Below are positions 32,923-42,316 of a stretch of DNA of 64,000 bases, piece by piece. Numbering within the stretch: the first letter of the stretch is position 1; each line of letters begins with the position of its first letter. The translations under genes and the position numbers were made by a program. Source of the stretch: Flavobacterium antarcticum DSM 19726 (GTDB lineage: Bacteria > Bacteroidota > Bacteroidia > Flavobacteriales > Flavobacteriaceae); the NCBI RefSeq assembly GCF_000419685.1, contig NZ_ATTM01000001.1, forward strand, positions 496,001 to 560,000, read 5' to 3'. The notes under the pieces are model-generated. The model made no database searches, was not told the origin of the DNA, and saw only the letters and a list, made by a program, of their open reading frames with translations.

Positions 32923-34348
32923 AATACTTTTTATTTTAAGTTTTCTGCTGTTTTTCTCGAAAAGCCAAGCACAAGAAATCGATTCTTCTTATGTAGAAAC
33001 CGACTCTATTTCTGTGGATTCAATTGCGGTTTTGGAAACTGAAATTGCATTAATAAATCCGGATGCATTGCTTTGTTTTTATGAAAAGTTAGCGGAGATG
33101 AAATCTACTGATTCAAAGCAGAAAATTAATTTTCTTCACATTGGAGATTCGCACATTCAAGCAGACTTGATGACGAATGTGGTTCGTGAGCGTTTGCAAA
33201 AGGAGTATGGAAATGGAGGTCGTGGATTGGTTTTTCCCTATAATTTGGCCAAAACAAATGGACCTTGGGATGTTCGGTTTTCTTCGAATGGTAGTTTTAC
33301 TAGTTTTAGAAATGTTTCTCCAGTTTCTTCGGCAAATATTGGCTTGACCGGAATTTTGCTTCAAGCGCGAAAAGAGGATTTTGCCATTGAATTGAATGCA
33401 AAAGAACGCAATAATTATTTCACCACGATTAAAATTCTGACGCCAAATAATATTCCGAGTTTTGATTTGGCTACAGCCAAAAAAACAATCGTATTCGAAT
33501 CGCAAGTGCCGAAAACAATCACGCATAAAATAAAAAGTGGCGATGTTTTAGGTGCGATTGCTGATAAATATAACGTTTCGATTACAGCTTTGAAAAAAGC
33601 AAATGGTTTGAAATCGAATAACATTCGCGCCGGAAAAACATTGAAAATTCCTACGAATGAAAAGCAGAATAGAAGTATTTCCCGTTCTGAATTTATCCCG
33701 TTGGAAATTCAAAAGGACGCTTTTTCGCATTTTTACAAAAGTGAAAATTTGTTAGATAAGATTTACTTAATTCCAAATAAAGACGAGAATGTGTTTGAAC
33801 TGAATGGAATTATTTTAGAAAACAATGACAAAGGTATTGTTTATCATAATTCGGGTGTAAATGGCGCTAAATTCTCCGATTACAATAAATATCCGTTGTT
33901 TTTTGAGCAGTTAAAAGCATTGCATCCTGATGTTTTAGTATTGTCTTTTGGTACCAATGAATCGTTTGACAATATGAATTCGGATGCTTTTATTGCGCAA
34001 TTGGATTTGTTTATTTCGAATGCGAGAAAGCAAAATCCGTTTGTTGAAATTATCATTTCAACACCTCCACCATCATTGTTCAAAAGAAAATATCCAAATA
34101 CGTTCGTAGCTGATTACAGTAAAAAAATCATCGATTTGGCATACAGTAGGAGAGTTGCGGTTTGGGATTTATACACAGATATGGGTGGTTTATACGGCAT
34201 TAATCAGAATGCGAAAGCAGGTTTGATTGGTCCAGACCGAGTACATTATACAAAAGCAGGTTACGTGAAGCAAGGAAATTTATTGGCCAAAGCAATCATT
34301 GAAGCATTTGAGAATTATGAAAAATCAAAAGCGATAATCAATGAATAG
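32915..34348 (+). CDS. SGNH hydrolase with an internal LysM domain
   Basis: 477 residues from ATG 32915, chosen over an upstream in-frame ATG (32876) because it begins a signal peptide (MNKILFILSFLLFFSKSQAQ) and gives the typical 8-nt overlap with the previous gene. Block I is IGDSHIQAD with Ser79; a LysM module (THKIKSGDVLGAIADKYN..., residues 203-246) follows; then LSFGTNES (block III) and DRVHYTKAGY with the catalytic His. The LysM thus sits inside the SGNH fold rather than at an end. It probably binds peptidoglycan or a GlcNAc-containing glycan while acting on acyl groups. Confidence 0.85.
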   Translation: MNKILFILSFLLFFSKSQAQEIDSSYVETDSISVDSIAVLETEIALINPDALLCFYEKLAEMKSTDSKQKINFLHIGDSHIQADLMTNVVRERLQKEYGNGGRGLVFPYNLAKTNGPWDVRFSSNGSFTSFRNVSPVSSANIGLTGILLQARKEDFAIELNAKERNNYFTTIKILTPNNIPSFDLATAKKTIVFESQVPKTITHKIKSGDVLGAIADKYNVSITALKKANGLKSNNIRAGKTLKIPTNEKQNRSISRSEFIPLEIQKDAFSHFYKSENLLDKIYLIPNKDENVFELNGIILENNDKGIVYHNSGVNGAKFSDYNKYPLFFEQLKALHPDVLVLSFGTNESFDNMNSDAFIAQLDLFISNARKQNPFVEIIISTPPPSLFKRKYPNTFVADYSKKIIDLAYSRRVAVWDLYTDMGGLYGINQNAKAGLIGPDRVHYTKAGYVKQGNLLAKAIIEAFENYEKSKAIINE

Positions 34349-35849
34349 TATGGATTGGTTTACTTCTATTTTTGAAAATTTCACTTGGAATACAGTGGAG
34401 CATTGGTTTGTGTATAGTGCAAAAGAGCCGATTCTGTTTAACTCTGCCTTGTTTTTGGGAATGTTTTTGGTGTTTTATCCACTTTACATTTTAATCGCAA
34501 AATCTACCACGCACTTTTGGCGTAATTTATATGTAGTTGCGTTTTCACTATTTTTCTATTACAAATCAAGTGGGATTTACGTTGGATTACTAATTTTTAC
34601 AGGAGTTTTAGACTATAATTTAGCACGGCTTTTATACAGTGAAACTTTAAAATTTTACAGGAAATTTTATCTGTATTTAAGTGTTGTGATTAATCTAACG
34701 TTGTTGGGTTATTTCAAATACACCAATTTTTTGATTGATAATTATAACGGTATTTTCGATAGTAATTTATCTTTTTACGACATTATTTTGCCTGTCGGAA
34801 TTTCATTTTACACGTTTCAATCGATGAGTTATGTGATTGATATTTACCGTCGCGAACTTGAACCAACGAAAAGTTATATAGATTACATGTTCTATTTGTC
34901 GTTCTTTCCGCAACTTGTGGCAGGACCGATTGTTAGAGCATCGGAGTTTATTCCGCAGATTTATCAAAAGCTGAATTTGAGTCGGGAAGATGTCAATAAA
35001 GCGTTGTTTTTAATCATTGGCGGAGTTTTAAAAAAGGCCGTAATTTCAGATTATATCTCGCTTAATTTTGTGGACCGCGTTTTCGATGCGCCAAATAGTT
35101 ATTCTGCTTTTGAAAACTGGATGGCGTCTTACGGTTATGCAATCCAAATTTATTGCGACTTCTCTGGATATTCAGATATGGCGATTGGAATTGCGTTATT
35201 GATGGGATTCAAGCTGTCGCTGAATTTTAGAACCCCTTATAAATCGGGTTCGATTACGGAGTTTTGGCGACGTTGGCATATTTCATTATCGTCTTGGTTA
35301 CGCGATTATTTATACATTTCATTAGGTGGAAACCGAAAAGGAAAATTTCGCACCTACATCAATTTATTCTTAACGATGTTATTGGGTGGATTGTGGCACG
35401 GAGCCTCGTGGAAATTCGTAGTTTGGGGAACTTTACACGGAAGTGCTTTGGTTGTAGAACGTCTTTTTAAAGAGTATTTCAACATTCCAAAAAACTGGGC
35501 GATTCGTTTCGTAAGTGTGCTTATTACTTTTCATTTCGTAGTTTTCTGCTGGATTTTCTTTAGAGCAAGAGATTTTGCAACGGCTTTTCAGGTGATTGAA
35601 AACATTGGTAAAGTGGAAGTAAACCTTAGCCAATGGTGGACGATTATTCAAGGATATCAGAACGTGTTTATAGTAATGCTTATTGGATTTGTTTGGCATT
35701 TTCTACCACAAAATTTCATTCAATTCTTGCAAGATACATTTGGCAAGTTACCAATAGTAATGAAAGCTTTAGTCTTAGCTTTCGTGTTTTGGATTGTGTT
35801 TGCAACTGCTTCAAGTGGACCACAACCCTTTATTTATTTCCAATTTTAA
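34341..35849 (+). CDS. MBOAT-family O-acyltransferase (AlgI-like)
   Basis: 502 residues with about ten membrane helices. The MBOAT signatures are present: the helix-flanked WRRWHISLSSWLRDYLYISLGGN and the catalytic-His segment GGLWHGASWKFVVWGTLHG. It overlaps the previous gene by 8 nt (ATGAATAG). By analogy with AlgI/DltB/PatA it moves an acyl group, probably acetyl, across the membrane, and the two SGNH proteins would complete transfer to a glycan outside. ORF starts ATG 34341; a second ATG 9 nt later is equally possible. Confidence 0.93.
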   Translation: MNSMDWFTSIFENFTWNTVEHWFVYSAKEPILFNSALFLGMFLVFYPLYILIAKSTTHFWRNLYVVAFSLFFYYKSSGIYVGLLIFTGVLDYNLARLLYSETLKFYRKFYLYLSVVINLTLLGYFKYTNFLIDNYNGIFDSNLSFYDIILPVGISFYTFQSMSYVIDIYRRELEPTKSYIDYMFYLSFFPQLVAGPIVRASEFIPQIYQKLNLSREDVNKALFLIIGGVLKKAVISDYISLNFVDRVFDAPNSYSAFENWMASYGYAIQIYCDFSGYSDMAIGIALLMGFKLSLNFRTPYKSGSITEFWRRWHISLSSWLRDYLYISLGGNRKGKFRTYINLFLTMLLGGLWHGASWKFVVWGTLHGSALVVERLFKEYFNIPKNWAIRFVSVLITFHFVVFCWIFFRARDFATAFQVIENIGKVEVNLSQWWTIIQGYQNVFIVMLIGFVWHFLPQNFIQFLQDTFGKLPIVMKALVLAFVFWIVFATASSGPQPFIYFQF

Positions 35850-35909
35850 AAAGAAATAATACTATCGAATATTTTTCTGCGTTAGATACGTAGTGTTAAA
35901 GTTATTCTA

Positions 35910-36362
35910 ATGAAAAAAGTGTTTAGTTTTCTGGTTTTGATTTCTGTGTTATATTGCGGCTTCGCTTGTTCTTCAGACGAAACGGATCTTTCTACTTCTG
36001 GAAATGTTTCGCAGCAGATTACGAATACAGTAAATTCAGGAACTTGGAAATTGACTCGATTCGTACACAATGGCTCAGATCAAACTATACATTTTGATGG
36101 ATATACTTTTGTTTTTAGTGAAAACAATATTCTTGCTGCATCAAATGGAACAGAAGAATTAATGGGCAGTTGGAGTGCTTTGAAAAACAGCTTTGACGAT
36201 GAGATTGATTTTGAAATAGTGTTTTCAGGTCCTGAATACTTTATTGATTTAGCTGACGAATGGCACATTGAAAGTCGAACAAAAAATAAACTGGAATTAA
36301 CAACAGTAAGCGATGATGGTGAATCAAGTAACTTCCTTCGATTTGAGAAAATTATAAATTAG
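35910..36362 (+). CDS. small lipoprotein, lipocalin-like
   Basis: 150 residues. Lipoprotein signal MKKVFSFLVLISVLYCGFAC with lipidation Cys at 20 (or 16), followed by SSDETDLS, an acidic start compatible with surface export in Bacteroidota. The domain GTWKLTRFVHNGSDQTIHFDGYTFVFSENNILAASNGTEELMGSWSALKN has the repeated W-strand pattern of lipocalin-like proteins. Function unknown; 60 nt after the MBOAT gene, possibly in the same transcript, and followed by a terminator. Confidence 0.75.
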   Translation: MKKVFSFLVLISVLYCGFACSSDETDLSTSGNVSQQITNTVNSGTWKLTRFVHNGSDQTIHFDGYTFVFSENNILAASNGTEELMGSWSALKNSFDDEIDFEIVFSGPEYFIDLADEWHIESRTKNKLELTTVSDDGESSNFLRFEKIIN

Positions 36363-36388
36363 CCAACTATTACAGTTGGTTTTTTATT
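36363..36388 (+). terminator. rho-independent terminator
   Basis: CCAACT / AGTTGG stem with a 5-nt loop and six T, right after the stop of the lipoprotein gene. Confidence 0.8.
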
Positions 36389-36428
36389 TGTTGAAACTTC
36401 TGTCGTTTTCCTGCAAGGTCTTTTTTTT

Positions 36429-36471
36429 GACCTTGTAGGTATAATTCTAAATAATCCGATACCTACAAGGC
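36429..36471. repeat. inverted repeat in the gap before ffh
   Basis: CCTTGTAGGTAT / ATACCTACAAGG, a perfect 12-bp pair separated by about 17 nt, inside a longer imperfect set of CCTGCAAGG/CCTACAAGG/CCTTCAAGG words. It has the look of a dispersed intergenic element; no gene lies between 36388 and 36583. Confidence 0.7.
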
Positions 36472-36582
36472 TTTGATAACCTTCAAGGAAAACAGCTAAT
36501 AATATCGAATCAGATAATTATTAATTAAATTCACATTATTAAATTTTCCATACTTTTCTCCAAAACTTTGAACTTCATACGC

Positions 36583-36613
36583 TTTGAAACTTAAGGCGTT
36601 TCTCTTATATTTG
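36583..36613 (+). promoter_or_regulatory. ffh promoter
   Basis: TTTG (36583-36586), 19-nt spacer, TATATTTG (36606-36613): an exact fit to the Bacteroidota -33/-7 consensus, 22 nt before the ATG at 36636. Confidence 0.8.
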
Positions 36614-36635
36614 CACCTCTAAAAGATACATTCTT

Positions 36636-37985
36636 ATGTTTGATAATTTAAGCGACAAGCTCGACAAAGCATTTCATATATTAAAAGGACACGGTAAAAT
36701 TACCGAAGTCAACGTTGCCGATACTTTGAAAGAAGTTCGTCGTGCTTTATTAGATGCCGATGTCAACTTTAAAATTGCCAAAGAATTTACTACAAGAGTA
36801 AAAGAAAAAGCAATTGGTCAAGATGTATTGACGACTTTGCAGCCGGGACAATTATTAGTAAAATTAGTTAAGGACGAATTGACTGAATTAATGGGTGGCG
36901 ATGCTGCTGGAATTAACCTTTCAGGAAAACCTTCAATTATATTGATGTCAGGTTTACAAGGATCTGGTAAGACTACTTTTTCTGGAAAATTAGCCAATTA
37001 TTTAAAAACAAAAAAGAACAAGAAACCGTTATTGGTAGCTTGTGATATTTATCGTCCTGCAGCAATTACTCAATTGCATGTTGTGGGTGACCAAGTAGGT
37101 GTGGAAGTGTATTCTGAACCTGACAATAAGAATCCTGTCGACATTTCGCAAAAAGCAGTTGCTTACGCAAAAGCAAATGGATTTGATGTTGTTATTATCG
37201 ATACGGCTGGACGTCTTGCTGTTGATGAGCAAATGATGAACGAGATTGCAAACGTTCACGCAGCGATTCAACCACAGGAAACGTTATTTGTTGTGGATGC
37301 AATGACGGGTCAAGATGCGGTGAATACGGCGAAAGCGTTTAACGACCGATTAAATTTTGACGGAGTGATCTTGACAAAATTAGACGGTGATACTCGCGGT
37401 GGAGCTGCGATTTCGATTAAATCTGTGGTTAATAAACCAATTAAATTTATCGGAACTGGTGAGAAAATGGAAGCGATTGACGTTTTCTATCCCGCTCGTA
37501 TGGCCGAACGTATTTTGGGAATGGGTGACGTTATCTCTTTAGTAGAGCGTGCTCAAGAACAATTTGATGAAGAAGAAGCAAGAAAATTACAGAAGAAAAT
37601 TGCCAAAAACGAATTCGGTTTTGACGATTTCTTGACCCAAATTCAGCAAGTGAAGAAAATGGGTAATATGAAAGATTTAGTTGGAATGATTCCTGGTGCT
37701 TCAAAAGCGATGAAAGATGTAGAAATTGAAGATGATGCTTTTAAACATATAGAAGCAATTATCCATTCGATGACGCCTATCGAAAGAAAAAAACCTGCAG
37801 TTATCGATGTGAAACGAAAAGCACGTATTGCAAAAGGTTCTGGAACGAAAATCGAACAAGTCAATCAATTGATGAAACAGTTTGACCAAATGAGCAAAAT
37901 GATGAAAATGATGCAAGGTCCAGGCGGAAAAAACTTGATGAAAATGATGGGCGGCATGAAAGGTGGAATGCCCGGAATGAAATAA
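36636..37985 (+). CDS. ffh: signal recognition particle protein Ffh (SRP54)
   Basis: 449 residues. N domain, then the SRP GTPase: P-loop GLQGSGKTT at 106-114, DTAGR, TKLDGDTRGG and a guanine-specificity loop. The C-terminal M domain is Met-rich (MSKMMKMMQGPGGKNLMKMMGGMKGGMPGMK), the signal-sequence and 4.5S RNA binding part. It targets membrane and secretory proteins co-translationally with FtsY, consistent with this envelope-rich region. The promoter is unusually clear; a compact dispersed element follows. Confidence 0.96.
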   Translation: MFDNLSDKLDKAFHILKGHGKITEVNVADTLKEVRRALLDADVNFKIAKEFTTRVKEKAIGQDVLTTLQPGQLLVKLVKDELTELMGGDAAGINLSGKPSIILMSGLQGSGKTTFSGKLANYLKTKKNKKPLLVACDIYRPAAITQLHVVGDQVGVEVYSEPDNKNPVDISQKAVAYAKANGFDVVIIDTAGRLAVDEQMMNEIANVHAAIQPQETLFVVDAMTGQDAVNTAKAFNDRLNFDGVILTKLDGDTRGGAAISIKSVVNKPIKFIGTGEKMEAIDVFYPARMAERILGMGDVISLVERAQEQFDEEEARKLQKKIAKNEFGFDDFLTQIQQVKKMGNMKDLVGMIPGASKAMKDVEIEDDAFKHIEAIIHSMTPIERKKPAVIDVKRKARIAKGSGTKIEQVNQLMKQFDQMSKMMKMMQGPGGKNLMKMMGGMKGGMPGMK

Positions 37986-38029
37986 AAGTTTAAAGTTTAA
38001 GGTTTAAAGTTTCGATGAAAAGAAGTTTT

Positions 38030-38150
38030 AAACCTTAATTTTTTGCATGAGGGATGGAAGTGGAGCTCTGTATTGTCTCGTCTTTTGGGACGAGACAATA
38101 AAAGCGGGAGCGAACAGCCCGACCCCTTTTCTGGGTCATGCCCAAATAAA
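38030..38150. repeat. dispersed intergenic element with a perfect hairpin
   Basis: The 242-nt gap 37986-38228 has no gene. It holds TATTGTCTCGTC / GACGAGACAATA (38071-38082 and 38089-38100), a perfect 12-bp stem, preceded by GCATGAGGGATGGAAGTGG and followed by GCGGGAGCGAACAGCCCGAC and CCCTTTTCTGGGTCATGCCC. The wording resembles intergenic repeats I associate with flavobacterial genomes; I cannot confirm copy number here. Confidence 0.6.
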
Positions 38151-38228
38151 TAATATCTAACTACAATTAGTTTTAAGCACTAACACAACTTTAGACTTGA
38201 AACTTCAAACCTGAAACAAAAGAAAACA

Positions 38229-39113
38229 ATGACAATTTTAGACGGAAAGAAAACTTCGGATGATATTAAAAATGAGATTACTGCTCAAGTAAATATCATG
38301 AAAGCTAATGGAGAGAAAGTACCACATCTTGCAGCAATTATTGTAGGAAATGATGGCGCGAGTTTGACTTATGTTGGTAGTAAAGTAAAAGCGTGCGAAC
38401 GTGTGGGTTTTGAATCTACGATGGTGAAATTGCCAAGTACGACTTCTGAAACCGAATTGCTGAACAAAATTAAGGAGTTAAACGAGAATGATGACATCGA
38501 TGGTTTTATCATTCAGTTGCCTTTGCCAATTCAAATTGATACACAAAAAGTATTGATGGCGGTCGACCCAAGTAAGGATGTGGACGGATTTCACCCAGAG
38601 AATTTTGGAAAAATGGCACTAGATATGACTACTTTTATTCCGGCAACACCTTTTGGAATTTTGGAATTATTAGAACGTTATAATGTCGAAACAAAAGGGA
38701 AAAACACTGTAGTTATTGGAAGAAGTCACATTGTAGGAAGACCAATGAGTATTTTAATGGGACGAAAAGGATTTCCTGGAAACTCGACGGTAACTTTAAC
38801 GCATAGTTATACAAAAAATATTGCTCAAATAACTACTCAAGCAGACATTGTAATTACCGCTTTAGGTGTGCCAAATTATTTGAAAGCAGAAATGGTTAAA
38901 GACGGTGTCGTAATTATTGATGTTGGAATTACACGTGTTAAAGATGAAACTGCTGAAAAAGGGTACCGAATTACAGGTGACGTGGATTTTGAAAATGTAT
39001 CAAAAAAAGCATCTTTCATCACACCAGTTCCTGGTGGAGTCGGACCAATGACCATCGCAATGTTATTGAAAAACACATTATTAGCTCGAGAGCAACGGAA
39101 ATACAGAAAATAA
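38229..39113 (+). CDS. folD: bifunctional methylenetetrahydrofolate dehydrogenase/cyclohydrolase
   Basis: 294 residues, full length for FolD, which interconverts methylene-, methenyl- and formyl-THF in the cytosol for purine, fMet and thymidylate synthesis. Visible signatures are TYVGSKVKACERVG with the catalytic Lys, the substrate loop IIQLPLPIQID, the NAD(P) site VVIGRSHIVGRPMSILM and PGGVGPMTIAMLL. It stands alone, with a terminator 3' of it. Confidence 0.96.
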   Translation: MTILDGKKTSDDIKNEITAQVNIMKANGEKVPHLAAIIVGNDGASLTYVGSKVKACERVGFESTMVKLPSTTSETELLNKIKELNENDDIDGFIIQLPLPIQIDTQKVLMAVDPSKDVDGFHPENFGKMALDMTTFIPATPFGILELLERYNVETKGKNTVVIGRSHIVGRPMSILMGRKGFPGNSTVTLTHSYTKNIAQITTQADIVITALGVPNYLKAEMVKDGVVIIDVGITRVKDETAEKGYRITGDVDFENVSKKASFITPVPGGVGPMTIAMLLKNTLLAREQRKYRK

Positions 39114-39115
39114 TA

Positions 39116-39150
39116 TAAAAAAAACCTTCTTTCAAGAAGGTTTTTTTTAT
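39116..39150 (+). terminator. terminator after folD
   Basis: AAAAACCTTCTT / AAGAAGGTTTTT stem with a short loop and a T-run. Confidence 0.82.
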
Positions 39151-39207
39151 GAAACTAAAAATAACTTAAAAGAATCCTCCTTTGTATTTTATACCGATTT
39201 AATAGGA

Positions 39208-39215
39208 TACTTTTG
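39208..39215 (+). promoter_or_regulatory. -7 box upstream of corA
   Basis: TACTTTTG fits TAnnTTTG, with TTTG at 39181-39184 as a candidate -33 (23-nt spacing). It is 101 nt before the corA start, leaving a long 5' leader; no metal-sensing leader structure was recognised. Confidence 0.45.
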
Positions 39216-39316
39216 CACCACTTTTATAAGTAACAATGAAATCAGACAGGTATAGGATATTTTTTTTAATGTAGAATAGTGATTCATATAGATCACTATT
39301 TATAATAGCGATTTGT

Positions 39317-40240
39317 ATGAAAACACACTACAAAAACAATTCTGGTTTATACGAGGCCAGTGAAATGCAGTCTCAAAATTGGATTGCGTTCCAAAATCCC
39401 ACATCCGAGGAAAAAAAATACCTTCTCGAAGAACTTCAAATTCCAGAAGATTTTTACAACGATATCAATGACGTTGATGAGCGACCACGCATTGAATTTG
39501 AAAATGGTTGGCAATTAGTAATCTTCCGCATTCCAATTCTTAGCAATGACGTAAAACTTCCCTTTAATACAGTTCCAGTTGGAATTATTTTTAATGAGTC
39601 TGTTTTTGTGACAATCTGCTTTCACGAAAATGAAGTCATTCAAGATTTTATCAATTTCACCACAAAGAAGAAAACCTACATCAAGAATGATTTTGATTTA
39701 GTGTTGAAATTGATGTTGTCTTCCGGTGTTTGGTATTTGAAATACTTGAAACAAATTGTCCACAAAATTAAAGTGGCAGAAGATAATTTGGAGAAATCCA
39801 TCAAAAACGAGGAGCTTCAAGCATTGTTGCATATTGAGAAATGTTTAGTGTTTTTCATGACTTCCATTAAAGGAAATAGTACAGTGGTTTACCGAATCAA
39901 GAAGCGTACTAATCAAGAACACCTCGACCCTGAACTTGTTGAAGATGTTGAAATTGAGTTGAGACAAGCACTTGAAATGACCAAGATTTACAGCGACATT
40001 TTAACAGGTATGATGGATGCATATGCTTCAGTTATCTCAAACAACCTGAACGATATCATGAAAAAAATGACGTTGATTTCTATTATATTGTTGATCCCAA
40101 CGATTATTGCAAGTTTCTACGGAATGAATGTGCCTAACTCACTTGAAGGAAACATTTACGGAATGCCAATTTTAATTTCGGTTTCTATATTGTTTTCTGC
40201 ATTAGGAGTCTTTCTATTTATGAGAAAAAAATGGTTTTAA
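39317..40240 (+). CDS. corA: CorA-family magnesium/cobalt transporter
   Basis: 307 residues. A long soluble N-terminal funnel domain with acidic helices (residues 1-250) is followed by two C-terminal membrane helices, about 252-268 and 284-302. Between them lies the ion-selectivity motif YGMN (268-271). The C-terminus is basic (MRKKWF), as in CorA. It forms pentameric channels for Mg2+ in the inner membrane; related proteins also carry Zn or Co, so substrate preference is not settled by sequence alone. Confidence 0.9.
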   Translation: MKTHYKNNSGLYEASEMQSQNWIAFQNPTSEEKKYLLEELQIPEDFYNDINDVDERPRIEFENGWQLVIFRIPILSNDVKLPFNTVPVGIIFNESVFVTICFHENEVIQDFINFTTKKKTYIKNDFDLVLKLMLSSGVWYLKYLKQIVHKIKVAEDNLEKSIKNEELQALLHIEKCLVFFMTSIKGNSTVVYRIKKRTNQEHLDPELVEDVEIELRQALEMTKIYSDILTGMMDAYASVISNNLNDIMKKMTLISIILLIPTIIASFYGMNVPNSLEGNIYGMPILISVSILFSALGVFLFMRKKWF

Positions 40241-40282
40241 AATTTATTTTTTAAGCTAAAATAAAATGCTGTAGAAATTATA

Positions 40283-40318
40283 CGAAAAAACCTCGAAATG
40301 AATAATTTCGAGGTTTTC
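40283..40318. terminator. bidirectional terminator after corA
   Basis: AAAACCTCGAAAT / ATTTCGAGGTTTT stem around a short loop; it can end both corA and the convergent gene at 40338. Confidence 0.78.
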
Positions 40319-40337
40319 TATTTGAAAGTAAAAGGAC

Positions 40338-41204
40338 TTATTTAAGAAGAAAACCGATTCTAAATCCACCTGAAACTGCGAAATCTGCGTCATCCGATCC
40401 AGTGATTACGCCATACAATCTTCCTTCTGAATTGTAATAGTCTCCATCATTATCTGATCTCGTCTTTAAAGCATAACCCAATCCACCATATAAATCAATT
40501 ACAAAAGAATCGGAGAAAACCCATTGTTTACCCAGATTAACTAATGCAGCACCAAAAGTAGTTTTTCTTTTTACACTGGTTTGAGTGTCATAATTAAAAC
40601 CGTCGTTAGACAAATAACCAATCATTAATTCCGGTTTTACGTAGAATCCTTGCAATATATGTCCGTACTTCTGATTGTTTGCTGTGAAGTCTGGAACGCG
40701 TTTAAATTTATATCCAAAACTACCAAAAACCCCAGCTTGGTTTTCTTTATGTGTTGTTCCGTTCCAATATTCTAGTTCTTGATTTCTACCCAAGCCGATA
40801 ATTCCTAAAGATACTTCGTAACTTCTACCGGGTTTCAAATTTTGTTCGTAAGCCACTTGCGTATAACCCAAAAGAGGAGAAATGAAGTTCATCTTCAAGG
40901 CACGCTTTTTTTGATCCACATAAAATTCAGTATCTTTTAATGGCGAAACGTACTTTTCAATACGGCCATTTTCAAAGACAACTTCCACAATACGGTCTTT
41001 ATCCATAATAAAAATTGGACCTTCAGGTTCTGAAAACAATTTGTACTTGATTTCATTTGGACCTACTTCCAAAATTTTGACCTCTAAAGTTTCTCCTCCT
41101 TTTTTAATGATTTTATCTTGGGCAAAACCCGAAAAACCACTAAGTAGTAAAGTGAAAAATAAAAGTTTAAATTGTGCAGAAAAAGAAGTATTGTTGCTCA
41201 TCAT
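40338..41204 (-). CDS. outer membrane beta-barrel-like protein of unknown function
   Basis: 288 residues. Signal peptide about 1-29 (FKLLFFTLLLSGFSGFAQ). A short domain with repeated DKIIKKGGETLEVKILEVGPNEIKYK and FENGRIEKY (about 30-90) precedes a C-terminal half of alternating aromatic beta-strands (MNFISPLLGYTQVAYEQNL, YVKPELMIGYLSN, FVIDLYGGLGYALKT, ending FRIGFLLK), the look of an 8-stranded barrel ending in a hydrophobic residue. Role unknown. No operon partner. Confidence 0.68.
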   Translation of the reverse strand: MMSNNTSFSAQFKLLFFTLLLSGFSGFAQDKIIKKGGETLEVKILEVGPNEIKYKLFSEPEGPIFIMDKDRIVEVVFENGRIEKYVSPLKDTEFYVDQKKRALKMNFISPLLGYTQVAYEQNLKPGRSYEVSLGIIGLGRNQELEYWNGTTHKENQAGVFGSFGYKFKRVPDFTANNQKYGHILQGFYVKPELMIGYLSNDGFNYDTQTSVKRKTTFGAALVNLGKQWVFSDSFVIDLYGGLGYALKTRSDNDGDYYNSEGRLYGVITGSDDADFAVSGGFRIGFLLK

Positions 41205-41368
41205 ATCTTAATTAATTAATAGTTAATCACATATTCGAAATAATTGTTTTTTAATTCTACTATTTCAGGAGGTGAATGTACAAAAATTCAGCAATCTAAT
41301 TTATTTATTTTACTTTCAAAATATTTTTAAAGATGTAAAATAGTTCCAGTAGGAGCTACTTTTAAAAA

Positions 41369-42202
41369 TTACTTTCTTGGTGAAGGTCGACCGAAACTTT
41401 TGGTCGCAGTTGTTTGTGGGTTTTTTCGCCAAGGAGTTTTATTTCGAGTTTCTTCTGATACGATTTTTGGCAAACTTGCTTCTTCAGTCATTATTGATGG
41501 AGCGATAAGTTCATTCATTTGAGTAAATTCTTCATCCGTTAATTCTCGGTAACGACCTAATGGAATATCTAGTGAAATATTAATGATTCGAGTTCGTTTT
41601 AAAGCTGTCACGTCGTATCCTAAATATTCAGTCATTCGACGGATTTGTCTGTTTAAACCTTGCGTCAAAATAATTCGGAAGACGTATTTACTAATTTGTT
41701 CCACTTTACATTCTTTGGTAATCGTATCTAAAATGGGTACGCCATTTCCCATTTTTTCAATAAAACGATCGGTTATCGGTCGGTTTACAGTGACTATATA
41801 TTCTTTTTCGTGGTTGTTTCTTGCGCGAAGAATTTTGTTCACAATATCCCCATCATTTGTCATGAAAATTAAGCCCTCACTAGCTTTGTCAAGTCGTCCA
41901 ATAGGAAAAATACGTTCGGGATAATTGATGTAATCTACAATATTATTAGGAACATCTAAATTCGTGGTACATTCAATTCCAACAGGTTTGTTGAAAGCCA
42001 GATACAAATGTTTTCTAGTGTTTTCGCGGATTAATTTACCATCAATTCTAATTTCATCAGCGTTAGAAACTTTCGTTCCTAAATCGGCAACAACACCGTT
42101 AAGCATTACCAATCCTTGCTCGATTAATTTATCTGCCTCTCGTCGAGAACAATAACCCGTTTCGCTAATAAATTTATTCAGACGTTTCAAATTTTCTTCC
42201 AT
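41369..42202 (-). CDS. rluF: 23S rRNA pseudouridine synthase, RluF-type
   Basis: 277 residues. N-terminal S4 RNA-binding domain ([24 protein letters not shown], residues 7-30) and a RsuA/RluB/E/F catalytic core with Asp105 in [10 protein letters not shown]. The segment [19 protein letters not shown] plus [25 protein letters not shown] matches RluF, which modifies U2604 of 23S rRNA. A basic tail of about 35 residues ([17 protein letters not shown]) follows, a common Bacteroidota extension. RluB is the nearest alternative. Confidence 0.87.
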   Translation of the reverse strand: MEENLKRLNKFISETGYCSRREADKLIEQGLVMLNGVVADLGTKVSNADEIRIDGKLIRENTRKHLYLAFNKPVGIECTTNLDVPNNIVDYINYPERIFPIGRLDKASEGLIFMTNDGDIVNKILRARNNHEKEYIVTVNRPITDRFIEKMGNGVPILDTITKECKVEQISKYVFRIILTQGLNRQIRRMTEYLGYDVTALKRTRIINISLDIPLGRYRELTDEEFTQMNELIAPSIMTEEASLPKIVSEETRNKTPWRKNPQTTATKSFGRPSPRK

Positions 42203-42316
42203 ACTGCAAAAGTAACAAAATAAAACGCGTGGGTGAAATTTTGAGTCGTTTCAATCGTATTATTGCATCTCGGAATCATTACTTTTACCGTTCGTTTTTA
42301 ACTGCAACACTTTATT

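Noticed and set aside
36389..36582. riboswitch or 4.5S-like RNA before ffh
   Set aside because: Only the CCTTGTAGG inverted repeat is present; no SRP RNA GGAA tetraloop helix was found.
39216..39316. magnesium-responsive leader upstream of corA
   Set aside because: The leader is about 100 nt but shows no recognisable M-box or terminator/antiterminator alternatives.
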